Part shown: positions 18,401-28,078 of the stretch, in pieces | How positions within the stretch are numbered: the first letter of the stretch is position 1 | Layout of the letters: each line of letters begins with the position of its first letter | Origin: Chryseobacterium sp. OSA05B | GTDB lineage: Bacteria; Bacteroidota; Bacteroidia; Flavobacteriales; Weeksellaceae | Length of the DNA stretch: 64,000 bases | Direction: 5' to 3' | Assembly: GCF_019970065.1 (NCBI RefSeq) | Contig: NZ_JAHXYH010000002.1 | Span: forward strand, 1-64,000 | The notes under the pieces: generated by a model | Told to the model about the DNA's origin: nothing | What the model saw: the letters and a program-made list of their open reading frames with translations, nothing else | Database searches by the model: none | Position numbers and translations under genes: made by a program

Positions 18401-18913
18401 TTATGCTTGTTTTACAAACTGTAATTCTCCGGCGATTTTTACTTCTTCACTTACCATTACGCCGCCTGCTTCAAGAGCTGCGTTCCAGTTCAGTCCAAAA
18501 TCTTTTCTGTTGATCTTTCCTTCAAAAGAAAAACCAGCTTTTGTATTTCCCCAAGGGTCAACATTGATTCCGCCGAAGTCTACGTCTAAAGTGATGGGTT
18601 TTGTAACACCGTTTACGGTAAGGTTTCCAGTTATTTTATCATTTAAAGCCTGAGATTCAAATGTGATAGACGGATATTCTTCCGCATTGAAAAACTCAGC
18701 AGATTTTAAGTGATTATCTCTGTCTGTATTATTGGTGAATACAGAATCAGTTTGGATGGTAGCTGTTGTTTTAGCGTTGGTGAATGTATCATCGTCAGCT
18801 TCAATCTCTGCATTGAACGTTCTGAAGTTTCCTTTGATGTTAGAAATCATCATGTGTTTTACTTTGAAAGTAATTTCACTATGCGTTGGGTCTAGGTTCC
18901 ATTTTGTTGCCAT
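18401..18913 (-). CDS. YceI-family lipid-binding protein
   Basis: 170 residues forming the YceI lipocalin-like barrel: it opens with KWNLDPTHSEITFKVKHMMI and carries GNLTVNGVTKPITLDVDFGG and FSFEGKINRKDFGLNWN. The family binds isoprenoid or fatty ligands. There is no signal peptide here, so this member is predicted to be cytoplasmic, unlike periplasmic E. coli YceI. A consensus -7 element lies 33 bases upstream. Confidence 0.94.
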   Translation of the reverse strand: MATKWNLDPTHSEITFKVKHMMISNIKGNFRTFNAEIEADDDTFTNAKTTATIQTDSVFTNNTDRDNHLKSAEFFNAEEYPSITFESQALNDKITGNLTVNGVTKPITLDVDFGGINVDPWGNTKAGFSFEGKINRKDFGLNWNAALEAGGVMVSEEVKIAGELQFVKQA

Positions 18914-18945
18914 TGTATTGTATTTTTTGTTTGTTATTGATACTG

Positions 18946-18953
18946 CAAATGTA
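18946..18953 (-). promoter_or_regulatory. -7 element of the yceI-like promoter
   Basis: Minus-strand TACATTTG is an exact TAnnTTTG match, 33 bases before the start codon at 18913. Confidence 0.55.
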
Positions 18954-19023
18954 GGACAGAGAACGTATACGGGTCATTGATTTAGGATAAGAAATAAGAG
19001 TAGTGCTATTTTTGAGTGTGAAA

Positions 19024-19290
19024 TGTCAATTTTGCTTCGCAAGTCAGTGGTCAATTTTGAGGCGGATAAATTCACAATTGACAATTCACCTTTGACTCAA
19101 TATTTCTTGTGAAGTGTCAATTTTGCTTCGCAAGTCAGTGGTCAATTTTGAGGCGGATAAATTCACAATTGACAATTCACCTTTGACTCAATATTTCTTG
19201 TGAAGTGTCAATTTTGCTTTGCAAGTCAATAGTGAATTATGGATGCTGGTAAAATTCACAATTCACCATTGACAATTCACATTAATTTCA
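19024..19290. repeat. Tandem 91-bp repeat: two identical copies plus a diverged third
   Basis: Copy 1 (19024-19114) and copy 2 (19115-19205) are identical over 91 bases; copy 3 starts at 19206 and diverges after about 25 bases. Each unit begins TGTCAATTTTGCTTCGCAAG and contains TTCACAATTGACAATTCAC, so a unit holds short inverted segments. The whole 18914-19424 gap contains no gene. It is not a CRISPR: no spacers separate the copies. Confidence 0.85.
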
Positions 19291-19397
19291 CCCTAATTCT
19301 TCCTCCCATTAAGTTAAGAATTTATTTTTATCAATACATTAATCCTGTTTTATGAATGTTTTAATTTAACATTTATTAACGGATGACTTTTATTTCT

Positions 19398-19405
19398 TAT
19401 TTTTG
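19398..19405 (+). promoter_or_regulatory. -7 element of the S9 peptidase promoter
   Basis: TATTTTTG matches TAnnTTTG, 19 bases before the ATG at 19425. Confidence 0.55.
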
Positions 19406-19424
19406 AGGGATTCAATTTTATACA

Positions 19425-21566
19425 ATGAAATTACATAAATTTTCTTTATTGATGCTGGTTTTGGGTAGTTCTGCATTAGCTCAGACCCAAAAATTCACCA
19501 TGGCGGAGGCAGTAAACGGATTGAGAACGAATCTTGCCGTGAAAAATATCTCTCAGTTTTCATGGGCTGCAGATGGTAAATCTTACATTCACGCTGTAAA
19601 AGGCGGCTATCTGATCACCGATCTTAAGACGAATAAGCAGGATACTTTAGTATCTCTGACTCAACTCAACAAATCGTTCTCTGATGCTAAACTGAAAGCG
19701 GTTCCGCAAATTAAATTTACAAACGGTTCAAACGGTTATTTCAGTGCCAATGACAAAATGGTCTGGATCGAAAAATCTGGAAACGATTGGAAAGTGAAAA
19801 CATCAGCTGCCGTTGAAGGAAATGCTTCCAATGTAAAAATGTTTGGAGATAATCAGACTTTTGCTTTTACAGTAAAGAACAATTTATTTGTCAACAAAAA
19901 CGGAAAAACAATTGCTGTTACCAACGATTCTGATGAAAATATCATCAACGGTGGGGCAACAGTTCACAGAAATGAATTCGGAATCGACACAGGAATTTTC
20001 CCGGCTCCCAATTCTGAAGCGGTAGCATTCTACAGAATGGATCAGACAATGGTGGCAGATTATCCGATCATCGATTGGTCTGTAACACCAGCCGTTAACC
20101 ATAACATTAAATATCCGATGGCAGGGCAGAAGTCTCACGAAGTCACTTTGGGTGTTTATAATATCAAGAATCAATCAACGACTTTCCTTAAAATCGAAGG
20201 GGAAAAAGATCAGTACCTGACAGCCGTTACCTGGAGCCCGGATTCAAAATACATTTTTGTAGGCGTTCTGAACCGCGGACAGAATCATGTAAAAATGAAC
20301 CAGTACGATGCTGCTACAGGAAATTTTATAAAAACTTTATTTGAAGAAACCAGCGACAAATATGTTGAGCCTCAGCACGCGCTTACGTTCTTCCCGAATT
20401 CCAATACAGACTTCATCTGGCAGAGTCAGAGAACCGGATACAATCACCTGTTCCACTACAGCCTTGAAAAAGGACTGGTTTCGCAAATTACAAAAGGAGA
20501 TTGGCTGGTTACTGATATTTTAGGTTTTAACGAAAAGAAAAAGGAGATCTATTTCACTTCTACGAAGGAAACTCCTACAGAGAAACATCTATATAAGATC
20601 AACTGGACCAACTTCAAAATGCAGCGTCTGGATGATGCAGCCGGTGTACACACAGGAGTTTTAAGCAGTGACGGAAATTATCTGTATGACACTTACAGTA
20701 ATGCAGGTACCCCAAGATCTATAAATATTATCAATACCAGTACGGCAAAATCTACGAATATCCTTACGGCAGAAAATACATTGAAAAATTATCAGCGACC
20801 TGAAATTAAAAATATAGAATTGAAAGCTGATGACGGAACACCGCTTTATGGAAAGATCATTCTTCCAACAGATTTTGATGCCAGCAAAAAATATCCGGTG
20901 ATTGTTTATCTGTACAACGGACCACACCTTCAGCTGGTGACCAATACGTTCCCCGCATCCGGAAACCTTTGGTACGAATATATGGCTCAAAACGGATACA
21001 TTATTTTCACCATGGACGGAAGAGGTTCTGCCAACCGTGGAATGAAGTTTGAGCAGGCTGTGTTCAGAAACCTGGGAACCACAGAAATGAATGACCAGAT
21101 GAAAGGAGTGGACTATCTAAAATCTCTTCCTTATGTAGATGCTCAGAAAATGGGAATCCATGGATGGAGCTTTGGTGGCTTTATGACGACAAGTTTCATG
21201 CTTCGCAAGCCGGATGTATTTAAAGTAGGTGTTGCTGGAGGACCGGTAATCGACTGGAAAATGTACGAAATCATGTACGGAGAAAGATATATGGATACGC
21301 CACAGGAAAATCCTCAGGGATATGCAGCAGCGAATCTTCTGGATAAAGTTCAGAACCTGAAAGGAAAATTACTGATGATCCACGGTGCTCAGGATGATGT
21401 GGTGGTATGGCAGCATTCCATTAAATTTATCAAATCTGCAGTAGACAATGGAGTTCAGCTGGATTACTTTACCTATCCGGGACATCCGCACAATGTGATT
21501 GGAAAAGACAGGGTTCACCTGATGCAGAAAGTGACGGATTACTTTGATCAGTATCTGAAGAAATAA
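19425..21566 (+). CDS. S9 family peptidase, dipeptidyl-peptidase IV type
   Basis: 713 residues, the size of bacterial DPP IV. A signal peptide (MKLHKFSLLMLVLGSSALAQ) leads to an N-terminal beta-propeller (about 40-470, with the conserved FRMDQT-like FYRMDQTMVADYP segment), then an alpha/beta hydrolase domain (about 480-713). Catalytic residues: Ser582 in GWSFGGF, the Asp657/Asp658 pair in HGAQDDVV, and His in GHPHNV (687 or 689). It removes dipeptides, typically after proline, from peptides in the periplasm or envelope. A strong terminator follows. Confidence 0.95.
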   Translation: MKLHKFSLLMLVLGSSALAQTQKFTMAEAVNGLRTNLAVKNISQFSWAADGKSYIHAVKGGYLITDLKTNKQDTLVSLTQLNKSFSDAKLKAVPQIKFTNGSNGYFSANDKMVWIEKSGNDWKVKTSAAVEGNASNVKMFGDNQTFAFTVKNNLFVNKNGKTIAVTNDSDENIINGGATVHRNEFGIDTGIFPAPNSEAVAFYRMDQTMVADYPIIDWSVTPAVNHNIKYPMAGQKSHEVTLGVYNIKNQSTTFLKIEGEKDQYLTAVTWSPDSKYIFVGVLNRGQNHVKMNQYDAATGNFIKTLFEETSDKYVEPQHALTFFPNSNTDFIWQSQRTGYNHLFHYSLEKGLVSQITKGDWLVTDILGFNEKKKEIYFTSTKETPTEKHLYKINWTNFKMQRLDDAAGVHTGVLSSDGNYLYDTYSNAGTPRSINIINTSTAKSTNILTAENTLKNYQRPEIKNIELKADDGTPLYGKIILPTDFDASKKYPVIVYLYNGPHLQLVTNTFPASGNLWYEYMAQNGYIIFTMDGRGSANRGMKFEQAVFRNLGTTEMNDQMKGVDYLKSLPYVDAQKMGIHGWSFGGFMTTSFMLRKPDVFKVGVAGGPVIDWKMYEIMYGERYMDTPQENPQGYAAANLLDKVQNLKGKLLMIHGAQDDVVVWQHSIKFIKSAVDNGVQLDYFTYPGHPHNVIGKDRVHLMQKVTDYFDQYLKK

Positions 21567-21570
21567 TAGA

Positions 21571-21598
21571 AAAATCCAGCCGAAAGGCTGGGTTTTTT
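21571..21598 (+). terminator. Terminator of the S9 peptidase gene
   Basis: CCAGCC-GAAA-GGCTGG hairpin (21576-21592) followed by six T. Confidence 0.85.
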
Positions 21599-21643
21599 AT
21601 TTTGATAGTACATTGAATTTTGATTTCTCGCAGATGCGACGGA

Positions 21644-22450
21644 TTAATCATAAAATTCTTTTGTCACATAAGTGCCATTATTGATTCTTTTCAGTTCTTT
21701 TAATATATAATACCGATGTAGGAAACCTGTAAGCACAACGATCTTTTTACCAGGATGGGTTGCTGCAATTTTGGAAATGTTTTTAGCCATCGTCTGGTTT
21801 CGGAGGTCCCAGAATCCGGACATTAATTTAAAACCGTCTCTGTAGCTGATCTTTTCACCGTTTGGTTTTACAACGAATCTTTTCGTAAATTCAGATCTTG
21901 CTTCAATGATCTTTAAAAGCTCGGAATACTGGGCATTCTGTCTTTTTCCTGAGATCTCGTCGGTACTGGCATTATTAAAATTTTCCGGGGATAATTCTGC
22001 AATCTTCATCAGATCTTTTGTGAGATTGGTGAAGTTTTCATAGATCTTCATTTCGGAAGAGGTCAGTTTTTTTGCTTTATAAAGACTGTCAATCAGCATC
22101 ACCGATAAATTATCCGTAGGAACCATTCCTCTGTCTTTTCTGTACTGATTCCTTCCTTCAAAATCAAAAGGGAATCTTAATGTTTTAGGGTATTTTTTCA
22201 GATAAGCATTACTTGCTTTGATCTCGTTTTCTGTAATCTTAATGCCGTTTTCGTAGTCTTTCATTCCCTGGGTGTCCACTTCATGAAGGATGATATCCGG
22301 TTTTACTTTATCAAGGATGTCGAAGAGTATTTTAGGATGATAATTGGGTACACTGTCATGAATGTTGCCGATGACATAGATTTCAGTCTTGCTTTGTGAA
22401 AAAAAGAAGCCGGTAAGGAGAAGTAAGAAGGCTGTTAACGTGTGTTTCAT
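21644..22450 (-). CDS. Secreted TraB/GumN-like protein of uncertain function
   Basis: 268 residues from 22450, where the signal peptide MKHTLTAFLLLLTGFFFSQS begins (22459 is an equivalent alternative). The opening of the mature part, EIYVIGNIHD followed by IILHEVDTQGM, and the late KIVVLTGFLHRYYILKEL resemble the conserved H and E segments of the TraB/GumN clan, some of whose members are thought to be metal-dependent proteases. The likeness is by eye and is weak. The gene is divergent from the flavin oxidoreductase gene. Confidence 0.65.
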   Translation of the reverse strand: MKHTLTAFLLLLTGFFFSQSKTEIYVIGNIHDSVPNYHPKILFDILDKVKPDIILHEVDTQGMKDYENGIKITENEIKASNAYLKKYPKTLRFPFDFEGRNQYRKDRGMVPTDNLSVMLIDSLYKAKKLTSSEMKIYENFTNLTKDLMKIAELSPENFNNASTDEISGKRQNAQYSELLKIIEARSEFTKRFVVKPNGEKISYRDGFKLMSGFWDLRNQTMAKNISKIAATHPGKKIVVLTGFLHRYYILKELKRINNGTYVTKEFYD

Positions 22451-22529
22451 TTTTATCATGATAGAAAGGGCTAAATATAGGTAAAATCCGTTCTTAACAA
22501 ACATCAATGTTTTTGCCCTTTTTCATCCG

Positions 22530-22537
22530 TAATTTTG
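22530..22537 (+). promoter_or_regulatory. -7 element of the luciferase-like oxidoreductase promoter
   Basis: TAATTTTG, with TTTTG 14 bases upstream as a possible -33. Its position 20 bases before 22558 supports that ATG over the upstream in-frame start at 22507. Confidence 0.6.
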
Positions 22538-22557
22538 TGTATCTAAAATCTAAAAAT

Positions 22558-23583
22558 ATGGAATTAGGAATAGGAATGTTTGGGGATCTGGCTTTTGATC
22601 AGGCTACCGGAAAATATAGAAATGCAGGCGTGAAGATCCGTGAAATACTGGATCAGGTTAAATTAATGGATGAGGTGGGGATTGATGTTTTTGCGATGGG
22701 AGAGCATCACCGTCCGGATTATGCAGTTTCGTCACCGGAAATGGTACTGGCTGCCGCAGCGAGTATCACCAAAAATATAAAGCTGGCAAGCGGGGTTACG
22801 GTTTTAAGTTCTTCAGAGCCTGTGAAAGTATATGAAGATTTCTCAACTTTAGATCTGATCTCAGACGGAAGAGCTGAAATATTTGTCGGAAGAGGAAGTT
22901 TTATTGAGTCGTTTCCGTTGTATGGTTATTCACTCAATGATTATGAAGAACTTTTTGACGAAAAATTAGAATTGCTTTTAAAAATCAACTCAGAAGAAAA
23001 TGTAACCTGGTCAGGAAAACTTCGTGCACCGATGCAGAATCAAACGGTGTATCCGAGAGCGAAAAACGACGGAAAACTTTCGATCTGGAGAGCAGTAGGC
23101 GGAACTCCGCAATCTGTTTTAAGTGCAGCAAAATTAGGAATGCCATTGGTAGTCGCCATCATCGGAGGAATGCCGGTGCAGTTTAAAAATCTGGTTGAAT
23201 TTTACAAGCAGGAATATCAGAAAGCGGGACATGACGTCTCCAAAATGCAAATCGCGATTCATTCACATACGTTCGTAAGTAATGATCAGGCTGTAGTGGA
23301 CGGATATTTCAATACCTATAAATCTCAGATGGACAGAATCGGGGCCACCAGAGGCTGGGCTCCTTATACGAAAATGCAGTATGACGGCGGAAGAGCAAAA
23401 GAAGGCGCTCTGTTCATCGGAAGTCCTGCACAGGTAGCGGATAAAATTACCTACATGAAAGAGATTTTCGGAATCACCAGATTCATCGGGCATATGGATA
23501 TCGGTGATCCTGCTCACGATATCATGATGAAATCTATTGAACTGTTCGGGGATGAAGTAAAACCGGCTGTTCAGGATCTATAA
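22558..23583 (+). CDS. LLM-class (luciferase-like) flavin-dependent oxidoreductase
   Basis: 341 residues with the bacterial-luciferase TIM-barrel layout: MELGIGMFGDLAFD at the start, FAMGEHHRPDYAVSSPEMVLA, then IKLASGVTVLSSSEPVKVYEDFSTLDLIS and GRAEIFVGRGS, typical of F420/FMN-dependent monooxygenases and reductases. It should bind reduced FMN in the cytoplasm; the substrate is unknown. The start follows a consensus -7 element. A textbook terminator closes the gene. Confidence 0.93.
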   Translation: MELGIGMFGDLAFDQATGKYRNAGVKIREILDQVKLMDEVGIDVFAMGEHHRPDYAVSSPEMVLAAAASITKNIKLASGVTVLSSSEPVKVYEDFSTLDLISDGRAEIFVGRGSFIESFPLYGYSLNDYEELFDEKLELLLKINSEENVTWSGKLRAPMQNQTVYPRAKNDGKLSIWRAVGGTPQSVLSAAKLGMPLVVAIIGGMPVQFKNLVEFYKQEYQKAGHDVSKMQIAIHSHTFVSNDQAVVDGYFNTYKSQMDRIGATRGWAPYTKMQYDGGRAKEGALFIGSPAQVADKITYMKEIFGITRFIGHMDIGDPAHDIMMKSIELFGDEVKPAVQDL

Positions 23584-23587
23584 AATG

Positions 23588-23619
23588 AAACCTCTGCTAT
23601 AAGTCAGCAGAGGTTTTTT
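23588..23619 (+). terminator. Terminator of the luciferase-like gene
   Basis: CCTCTGCT (23591-23598) pairs perfectly with AGCAGAGG (23606-23613), followed by TTTTTT. It lies between convergent genes and may also stop sbcC transcription. Confidence 0.88.
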
Positions 23620-23634
23620 ATTGTCGTTTAAAAT

Positions 23635-26600
23635 TTATACAATTTCAATCAGGCTTCCCCTTTCTTCATCCTTCACGATATTGAGAGCGGTTGGAATCTT
23701 TTCTTTAAGCTCTTCCACATGGGAGATAATTCCTACAATTCTGTTTTCTTTCATCAGATTCGTGAGAGTTTCAAAAACTATATTGACGGATTCCGTATCC
23801 TGCGTTCCGAAACCTTCATCTATAAAAAAGAAATTTTTGTCAGCCTTCGCATGGGACTGAACACTTTCCGCCAAAGCTAGAGCCAGACTCAATGAAACCT
23901 GAAATGCCTGTCCCCCGGAAAGAGTTTTTACGCTTCTGCTTCTGCCTTCATTCAGATAATCGATGATTTCAAAATCATTGCTGTCATTCAATTGAAGACT
24001 CAGCTGATTTCTTGTCATTCTGTGGAAACGGATATTCGCATGATCACACAATTGTCTTAGATAAATAGAGGAAACATACTGTACAAAACCGGCTCCTTTG
24101 AACAGGTTCATCATCAGTTTTAAATTTTCAGAGCGCTTCTGAAGGCTCGTGAGATTCTTCAACAGATCTTCTTTCTTCCGGAATTCCTTTTCCAGTCTTT
24201 CAATTTCGGCCCTGATTTTTACAACAGCATCATTCATCTGTTTCAAATCAGTCTGAGCTTCAGTGAACTGTTTTTCAGCCAGAGAAAACTGCTCATCATT
24301 GAAGGAAAGGTCTTTCAGTTTTAATTCCAGACCTTCAATGACTTTCTTTAAAGTTTCATAATCGATTTTAAATTTTTGAATTTGAGCTCTGGCTTCCTGG
24401 ATATTGATTTCCTGACGTAAAATATGCTCTGCTTCTTTAAAATCTGCAAAATTCTGTTCCGCTAGTGCTAAAATGATTGCTTCCTTATTTTCCGATATTT
24501 CTTTTTCAAGCTCCGTTATCTGTTTTTCAAATTGAGTGACGATCGTTTTTTGTTCTGCCAGTTTAGGAGCAAGTATTTTTTCCTGTTGCGATGCTTTCTG
24601 GTAATTTTGTTCTGTCTCAGTATTGAACTGTAATAGCTTGCGATAAGCATTTTCAACCTCTGCTACGGATTTTTGTTCATAGCTTTTCCAATCCAGTGTC
24701 TTCAAATTGGAACGGCTGATATTGATCTGTTCCTGTTTCGCAGCTTCTTCCAGTCTGAAAGTTTCCAGAGCGTTTCTGTATTTATCCAGGGTCTTAGTTT
24801 CTCTTTCCAGAGTTTCCCTTTCCAAAGCAATTTGCTGGGCGTTTTCCTCCATCTTCTTTTCGATGGCAAAAGAATCTAACCGTTTTTTTTCAAATTCATC
24901 TTCATGATCCGGACTGAATGATGTCCAGACGAAATGTTGAAGATGTAGGTCAATATCTTTCTGAATTTCAAGCAATGCTTTCTGCTCATTGGCCAGCTGC
25001 TCTTCAAATATTTTTTTTCGGGCTAATATTTTTTCAATTTCAGTTTCCTGTGTCTGATTCTTTAAGATCTCCTGTTCTGCAGAATGAATATTCTCCTGGA
25101 TTTCCTGCAGTTCAGTATGTACATCTTGAATTTCTACAATATGCGGATGTTCCGAAGAACCACAAAGCGGGCAGGCTTCACCGTCATGAAGTTCGCTGGC
25201 AAAACGCGACAGCTCCTTTTGGATTTTTAAGTGATCCTGTTTTTGTGAAAGCTCCTTTTTCTTTTTTTCCAACACTTCCTTTTTACTTCTGAAATCTTCC
25301 TTAAAATTTTCATGGTAAGAAAAATGCTTGAGTTCCTCAGAAATTTCTCTGATCTGTTTCTGCTGGTTTTCAATTTTACCGATCTGCTCCTGCCTGGATT
25401 TTTTGAAGTTTTTCTGCTGAACAAACCAGTTTCCAACAGCTGAAAGTACAGCCGAATCCAGTTTCTGTTCCTTCAGAATTTCTGCATCTTTGGAAAGGGA
25501 ATCGATCTTTTTCTGAATACTGTTTCTGTTTTCTTCTACTTCTTTTACTTTTTCGGATCCTTTTTGTGTTCTGTCTTTAAGTGCTTTGATTTCATTGGAA
25601 AAGGTCAGAATTTTTACAATCAGATTCAGGTCGTTTTCCTGAGCTCTAGACTGTTCCAATGCTTTAAACTGCGGTTCAAGCACATTGAGTTGTTCTGTAA
25701 TTGCTTTAAAATCCTTCTCAATTTCCTGTAAAGTTTTTACCTGAAGCTCTCTTTCAGTCTGTTTGGCTTCCACTTCTTTGGAAAGCTTATTTTTTTCATT
25801 AATTAAAGGATTGAATATCCGGAACACGCGGTCATAAAGCTCTGTTTTCACCTCCAAAGCATCCATTTGGGGTTTGCGTTCGGATAGCTTATTAAAGTTT
25901 TCTCTGTTTTGTTTTAAACTTTCAAAATCTGTTTTTAAATTTTTCAGCTGTTGATAGGCTGTTGAAATCTCTTCAAACTTTTTATTGGATTCTTCGAACT
26001 TTTTCTGTTCCTCTACCAGAAGCTCTTTCTGAAGCTGAATGTTTTCTTCGTTGATTTCTTCAAAACCTTTTAACTGACCTTCCAGCTGATCCAGTTCAGA
26101 CCTGTTTTTCCCGTATAGAGCAGATGCATTATTCTGAAGATCATAGCGCTGAAGGTTAAAAATATCCTTCATCATATTGGTTCGTTCTGCAGCACCCAAT
26201 TCCAGAAACTCTTTGAACTGGCCCTGCGGAATAATGATGGTCCGTTTGAAATACGAATAACTCAGGCCAATAATAGCTTCCGCATTAGAATGATCCAGAG
26301 GAATCCATTTACCACCAATATGCTCATAAAATGTAACCGAATAAGGTTTTACATCTTCAAATTTTTTCGAATTTCGTCTGAAATCTCGGGTTGCCCGGAA
26401 CAGTTTATTCTCATAATTGATAAAATCAAACTCGATATAAGAACTGTTTGACTTTAAATTCATCATGTTATATGCCCTTTTATCGCGCATATTCAGACGC
26501 TCCGTCTCACCATAAAGAGCAAACGAAATAGCCTCAAGCACCGATGATTTCCCTGAACCTACAGCCCCGAAAATACCAAATAACCCTGCATCGGTAAGGT

Positions 26601-26670
26601 TTTTAAAATCTATGGTCTGGCGTTCCTGATAAGAATATAAACCTTCGATCGTTAATTGAACAGGTATCAT
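23635..26670 (-). CDS. sbcC: Exonuclease subunit SbcC (Rad50-like ATPase)
   Basis: 1011 residues, normal for SbcC. With SbcD it forms the MRN-like nuclease that opens hairpins and trims DNA ends. Walker A GAVGSGKS is at residues 35-42; long coiled coils (about 180-480 and 520-840) surround the zinc hook CPLC at Cys500/Cys503; the C-terminal lobe has the ABC signature KTLSGGQAFQVSLSLALALAE and Walker B FFFIDEGFGTQD. The start is 3 bases after the sbcD stop, so the two are one operon. Confidence 0.97.
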   Translation of the reverse strand: MIPVQLTIEGLYSYQERQTIDFKNLTDAGLFGIFGAVGSGKSSVLEAISFALYGETERLNMRDKRAYNMMNLKSNSSYIEFDFINYENKLFRATRDFRRNSKKFEDVKPYSVTFYEHIGGKWIPLDHSNAEAIIGLSYSYFKRTIIIPQGQFKEFLELGAAERTNMMKDIFNLQRYDLQNNASALYGKNRSELDQLEGQLKGFEEINEENIQLQKELLVEEQKKFEESNKKFEEISTAYQQLKNLKTDFESLKQNRENFNKLSERKPQMDALEVKTELYDRVFRIFNPLINEKNKLSKEVEAKQTERELQVKTLQEIEKDFKAITEQLNVLEPQFKALEQSRAQENDLNLIVKILTFSNEIKALKDRTQKGSEKVKEVEENRNSIQKKIDSLSKDAEILKEQKLDSAVLSAVGNWFVQQKNFKKSRQEQIGKIENQQKQIREISEELKHFSYHENFKEDFRSKKEVLEKKKKELSQKQDHLKIQKELSRFASELHDGEACPLCGSSEHPHIVEIQDVHTELQEIQENIHSAEQEILKNQTQETEIEKILARKKIFEEQLANEQKALLEIQKDIDLHLQHFVWTSFSPDHEDEFEKKRLDSFAIEKKMEENAQQIALERETLERETKTLDKYRNALETFRLEEAAKQEQINISRSNLKTLDWKSYEQKSVAEVENAYRKLLQFNTETEQNYQKASQQEKILAPKLAEQKTIVTQFEKQITELEKEISENKEAIILALAEQNFADFKEAEHILRQEINIQEARAQIQKFKIDYETLKKVIEGLELKLKDLSFNDEQFSLAEKQFTEAQTDLKQMNDAVVKIRAEIERLEKEFRKKEDLLKNLTSLQKRSENLKLMMNLFKGAGFVQYVSSIYLRQLCDHANIRFHRMTRNQLSLQLNDSNDFEIIDYLNEGRSRSVKTLSGGQAFQVSLSLALALAESVQSHAKADKNFFFIDEGFGTQDTESVNIVFETLTNLMKENRIVGIISHVEELKEKIPTALNIVKDEERGSLIEIV

Positions 26671-26673
26671 GGC

Positions 26674-27879
26674 TTAGGTATTTAAAATTTCGTTAAACAA
26701 ATTCATCAGTTCTTCATTGGCTTGCTGGCCACCATTTTTAGATTTAAAATAATCTCTGAACAAAGGCTCTATATCCTGATTCAGATTAATTTCCATATTT
26801 TCCTGTTCGGTAAGTCCTTTGCTTTTAACTTTTGGAATCAGGTGAACGATGCCGTTGTGGGATTGATGGATCATTCTCCGTTCATCAGCGGTTAAAAAGG
26901 TTTCACTTTCCAGGGTCAGCTCAATGAATGTATAAGGATTTTCAGCCAGCCACTGAACGGTATCTTCAACGGAAGTAAAGGTCTTTCTGACCAATTTTCT
27001 TCCACTTTTAAGAGGTTTCTTTATGAATGATACAGGTTGCCCCGGTTCCGCTTCAATGATTGAAACATATTTCGTCTGTCCGGCTTCACTAAAACTGTAG
27101 CAGAGTGGCGAAGATGAATAGACAACAGGCTTTTCCTGAGTTCCGATATTTTGAAAGGCGTGTAAATGACCCAATGCCGTATATTGAATCTGATCCGGAA
27201 TACTATCCGAAAAGATGAGGTCTGCATTTCCTATCTTAATAGGTTTCTCACCTTCCGGTTCTTCTAATATTTCAGCTCCTCTTTTGTTCATGTACAAATG
27301 AGCGGTCAGAAGGTTGACTCCGGAAATATCGCAAAACTGATCTGCCAGTTCTTTCCAGGTTTCGGATAGGACCTTATTAATTTCTTCTTCCTTATTCTCC
27401 CCGAAATATTCTTTCAAACGGACTTCATTGGCATAAGGCGTATGTAAAATCCGCACCGGAAAATCTATGTTTACAAGGGCAAGTTCTATAAAGCCCTCTT
27501 TTGAATTGATGATTTTGAAATATTCAGTCCCAAAAGGAAGAATTTCTGCTTTAGGATGACCAATTAAAATAATTCCGCATTCCCGTGCCAGAGGATCCGG
27601 CGCATTGATCAGATTGGGAGAATCGTGATTTCCTGAAATAGCAATAACAGGGCGTTTTCCATTTTGAGATAAACGCTTCAGTGTTTTATAAAACAGTTCA
27701 GCAGCCTCTACACCAGGCGTAAAATTATCAAATAGATCGCCGGCAACGAGAATAAGATCAACGTCTTCTTCATCAGCAGTAGTGATGATCTCTTCCATTG
27801 CTGAAATCTGTTCTTCCAGACGGGAAAACCGGTCCAGTCGTTTTCCCAGATGCCAATCGGCGGTGTGGAGGATTTTCAT
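26674..27879 (-). CDS. sbcD: Exonuclease subunit SbcD (Mre11-like nuclease)
   Basis: 401 residues. The calcineurin-like metallophosphoesterase core has all metal motifs: DWHLGKRL (Asp8, His10), LILVAGDLFD, AISGNHDSP, LLTAHLY and ALGHLHAF. The C-terminal part (about 290-401) is the capping domain that contacts SbcC. It makes endo- and exonucleolytic cuts in the complex. Being first in the operon, it should carry the promoter; a near-consensus TATCTTTA lies on the minus strand about 50 bases upstream. Confidence 0.96.
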   Translation of the reverse strand: MKILHTADWHLGKRLDRFSRLEEQISAMEEIITTADEEDVDLILVAGDLFDNFTPGVEAAELFYKTLKRLSQNGKRPVIAISGNHDSPNLINAPDPLARECGIILIGHPKAEILPFGTEYFKIINSKEGFIELALVNIDFPVRILHTPYANEVRLKEYFGENKEEEINKVLSETWKELADQFCDISGVNLLTAHLYMNKRGAEILEEPEGEKPIKIGNADLIFSDSIPDQIQYTALGHLHAFQNIGTQEKPVVYSSSPLCYSFSEAGQTKYVSIIEAEPGQPVSFIKKPLKSGRKLVRKTFTSVEDTVQWLAENPYTFIELTLESETFLTADERRMIHQSHNGIVHLIPKVKSKGLTEQENMEINLNQDIEPLFRDYFKSKNGGQQANEELMNLFNEILNT

Positions 27880-28078
27880 GAAAATTCTATTATGTTTTTA
27901 AAGTAAATATGAAATGTAATTTTAAAGATAGGGATTACCTGATTGATCAAAACAAGTTTTGTTGGTAATTCACGACCAATTACATTTAGGAAAAATAACC
28001 TTGTATGTAGCAAAAGACAATTGGCAGCTTCTGACCTAACGGATTTCAAAATCGTCAGGTTTTAAATAGTAATGATTA

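Noticed and set aside
19024..19290. Possible CRISPR array
   Set aside because: The repeats are directly adjacent with no spacers, only two copies are identical, and no cas gene is nearby.
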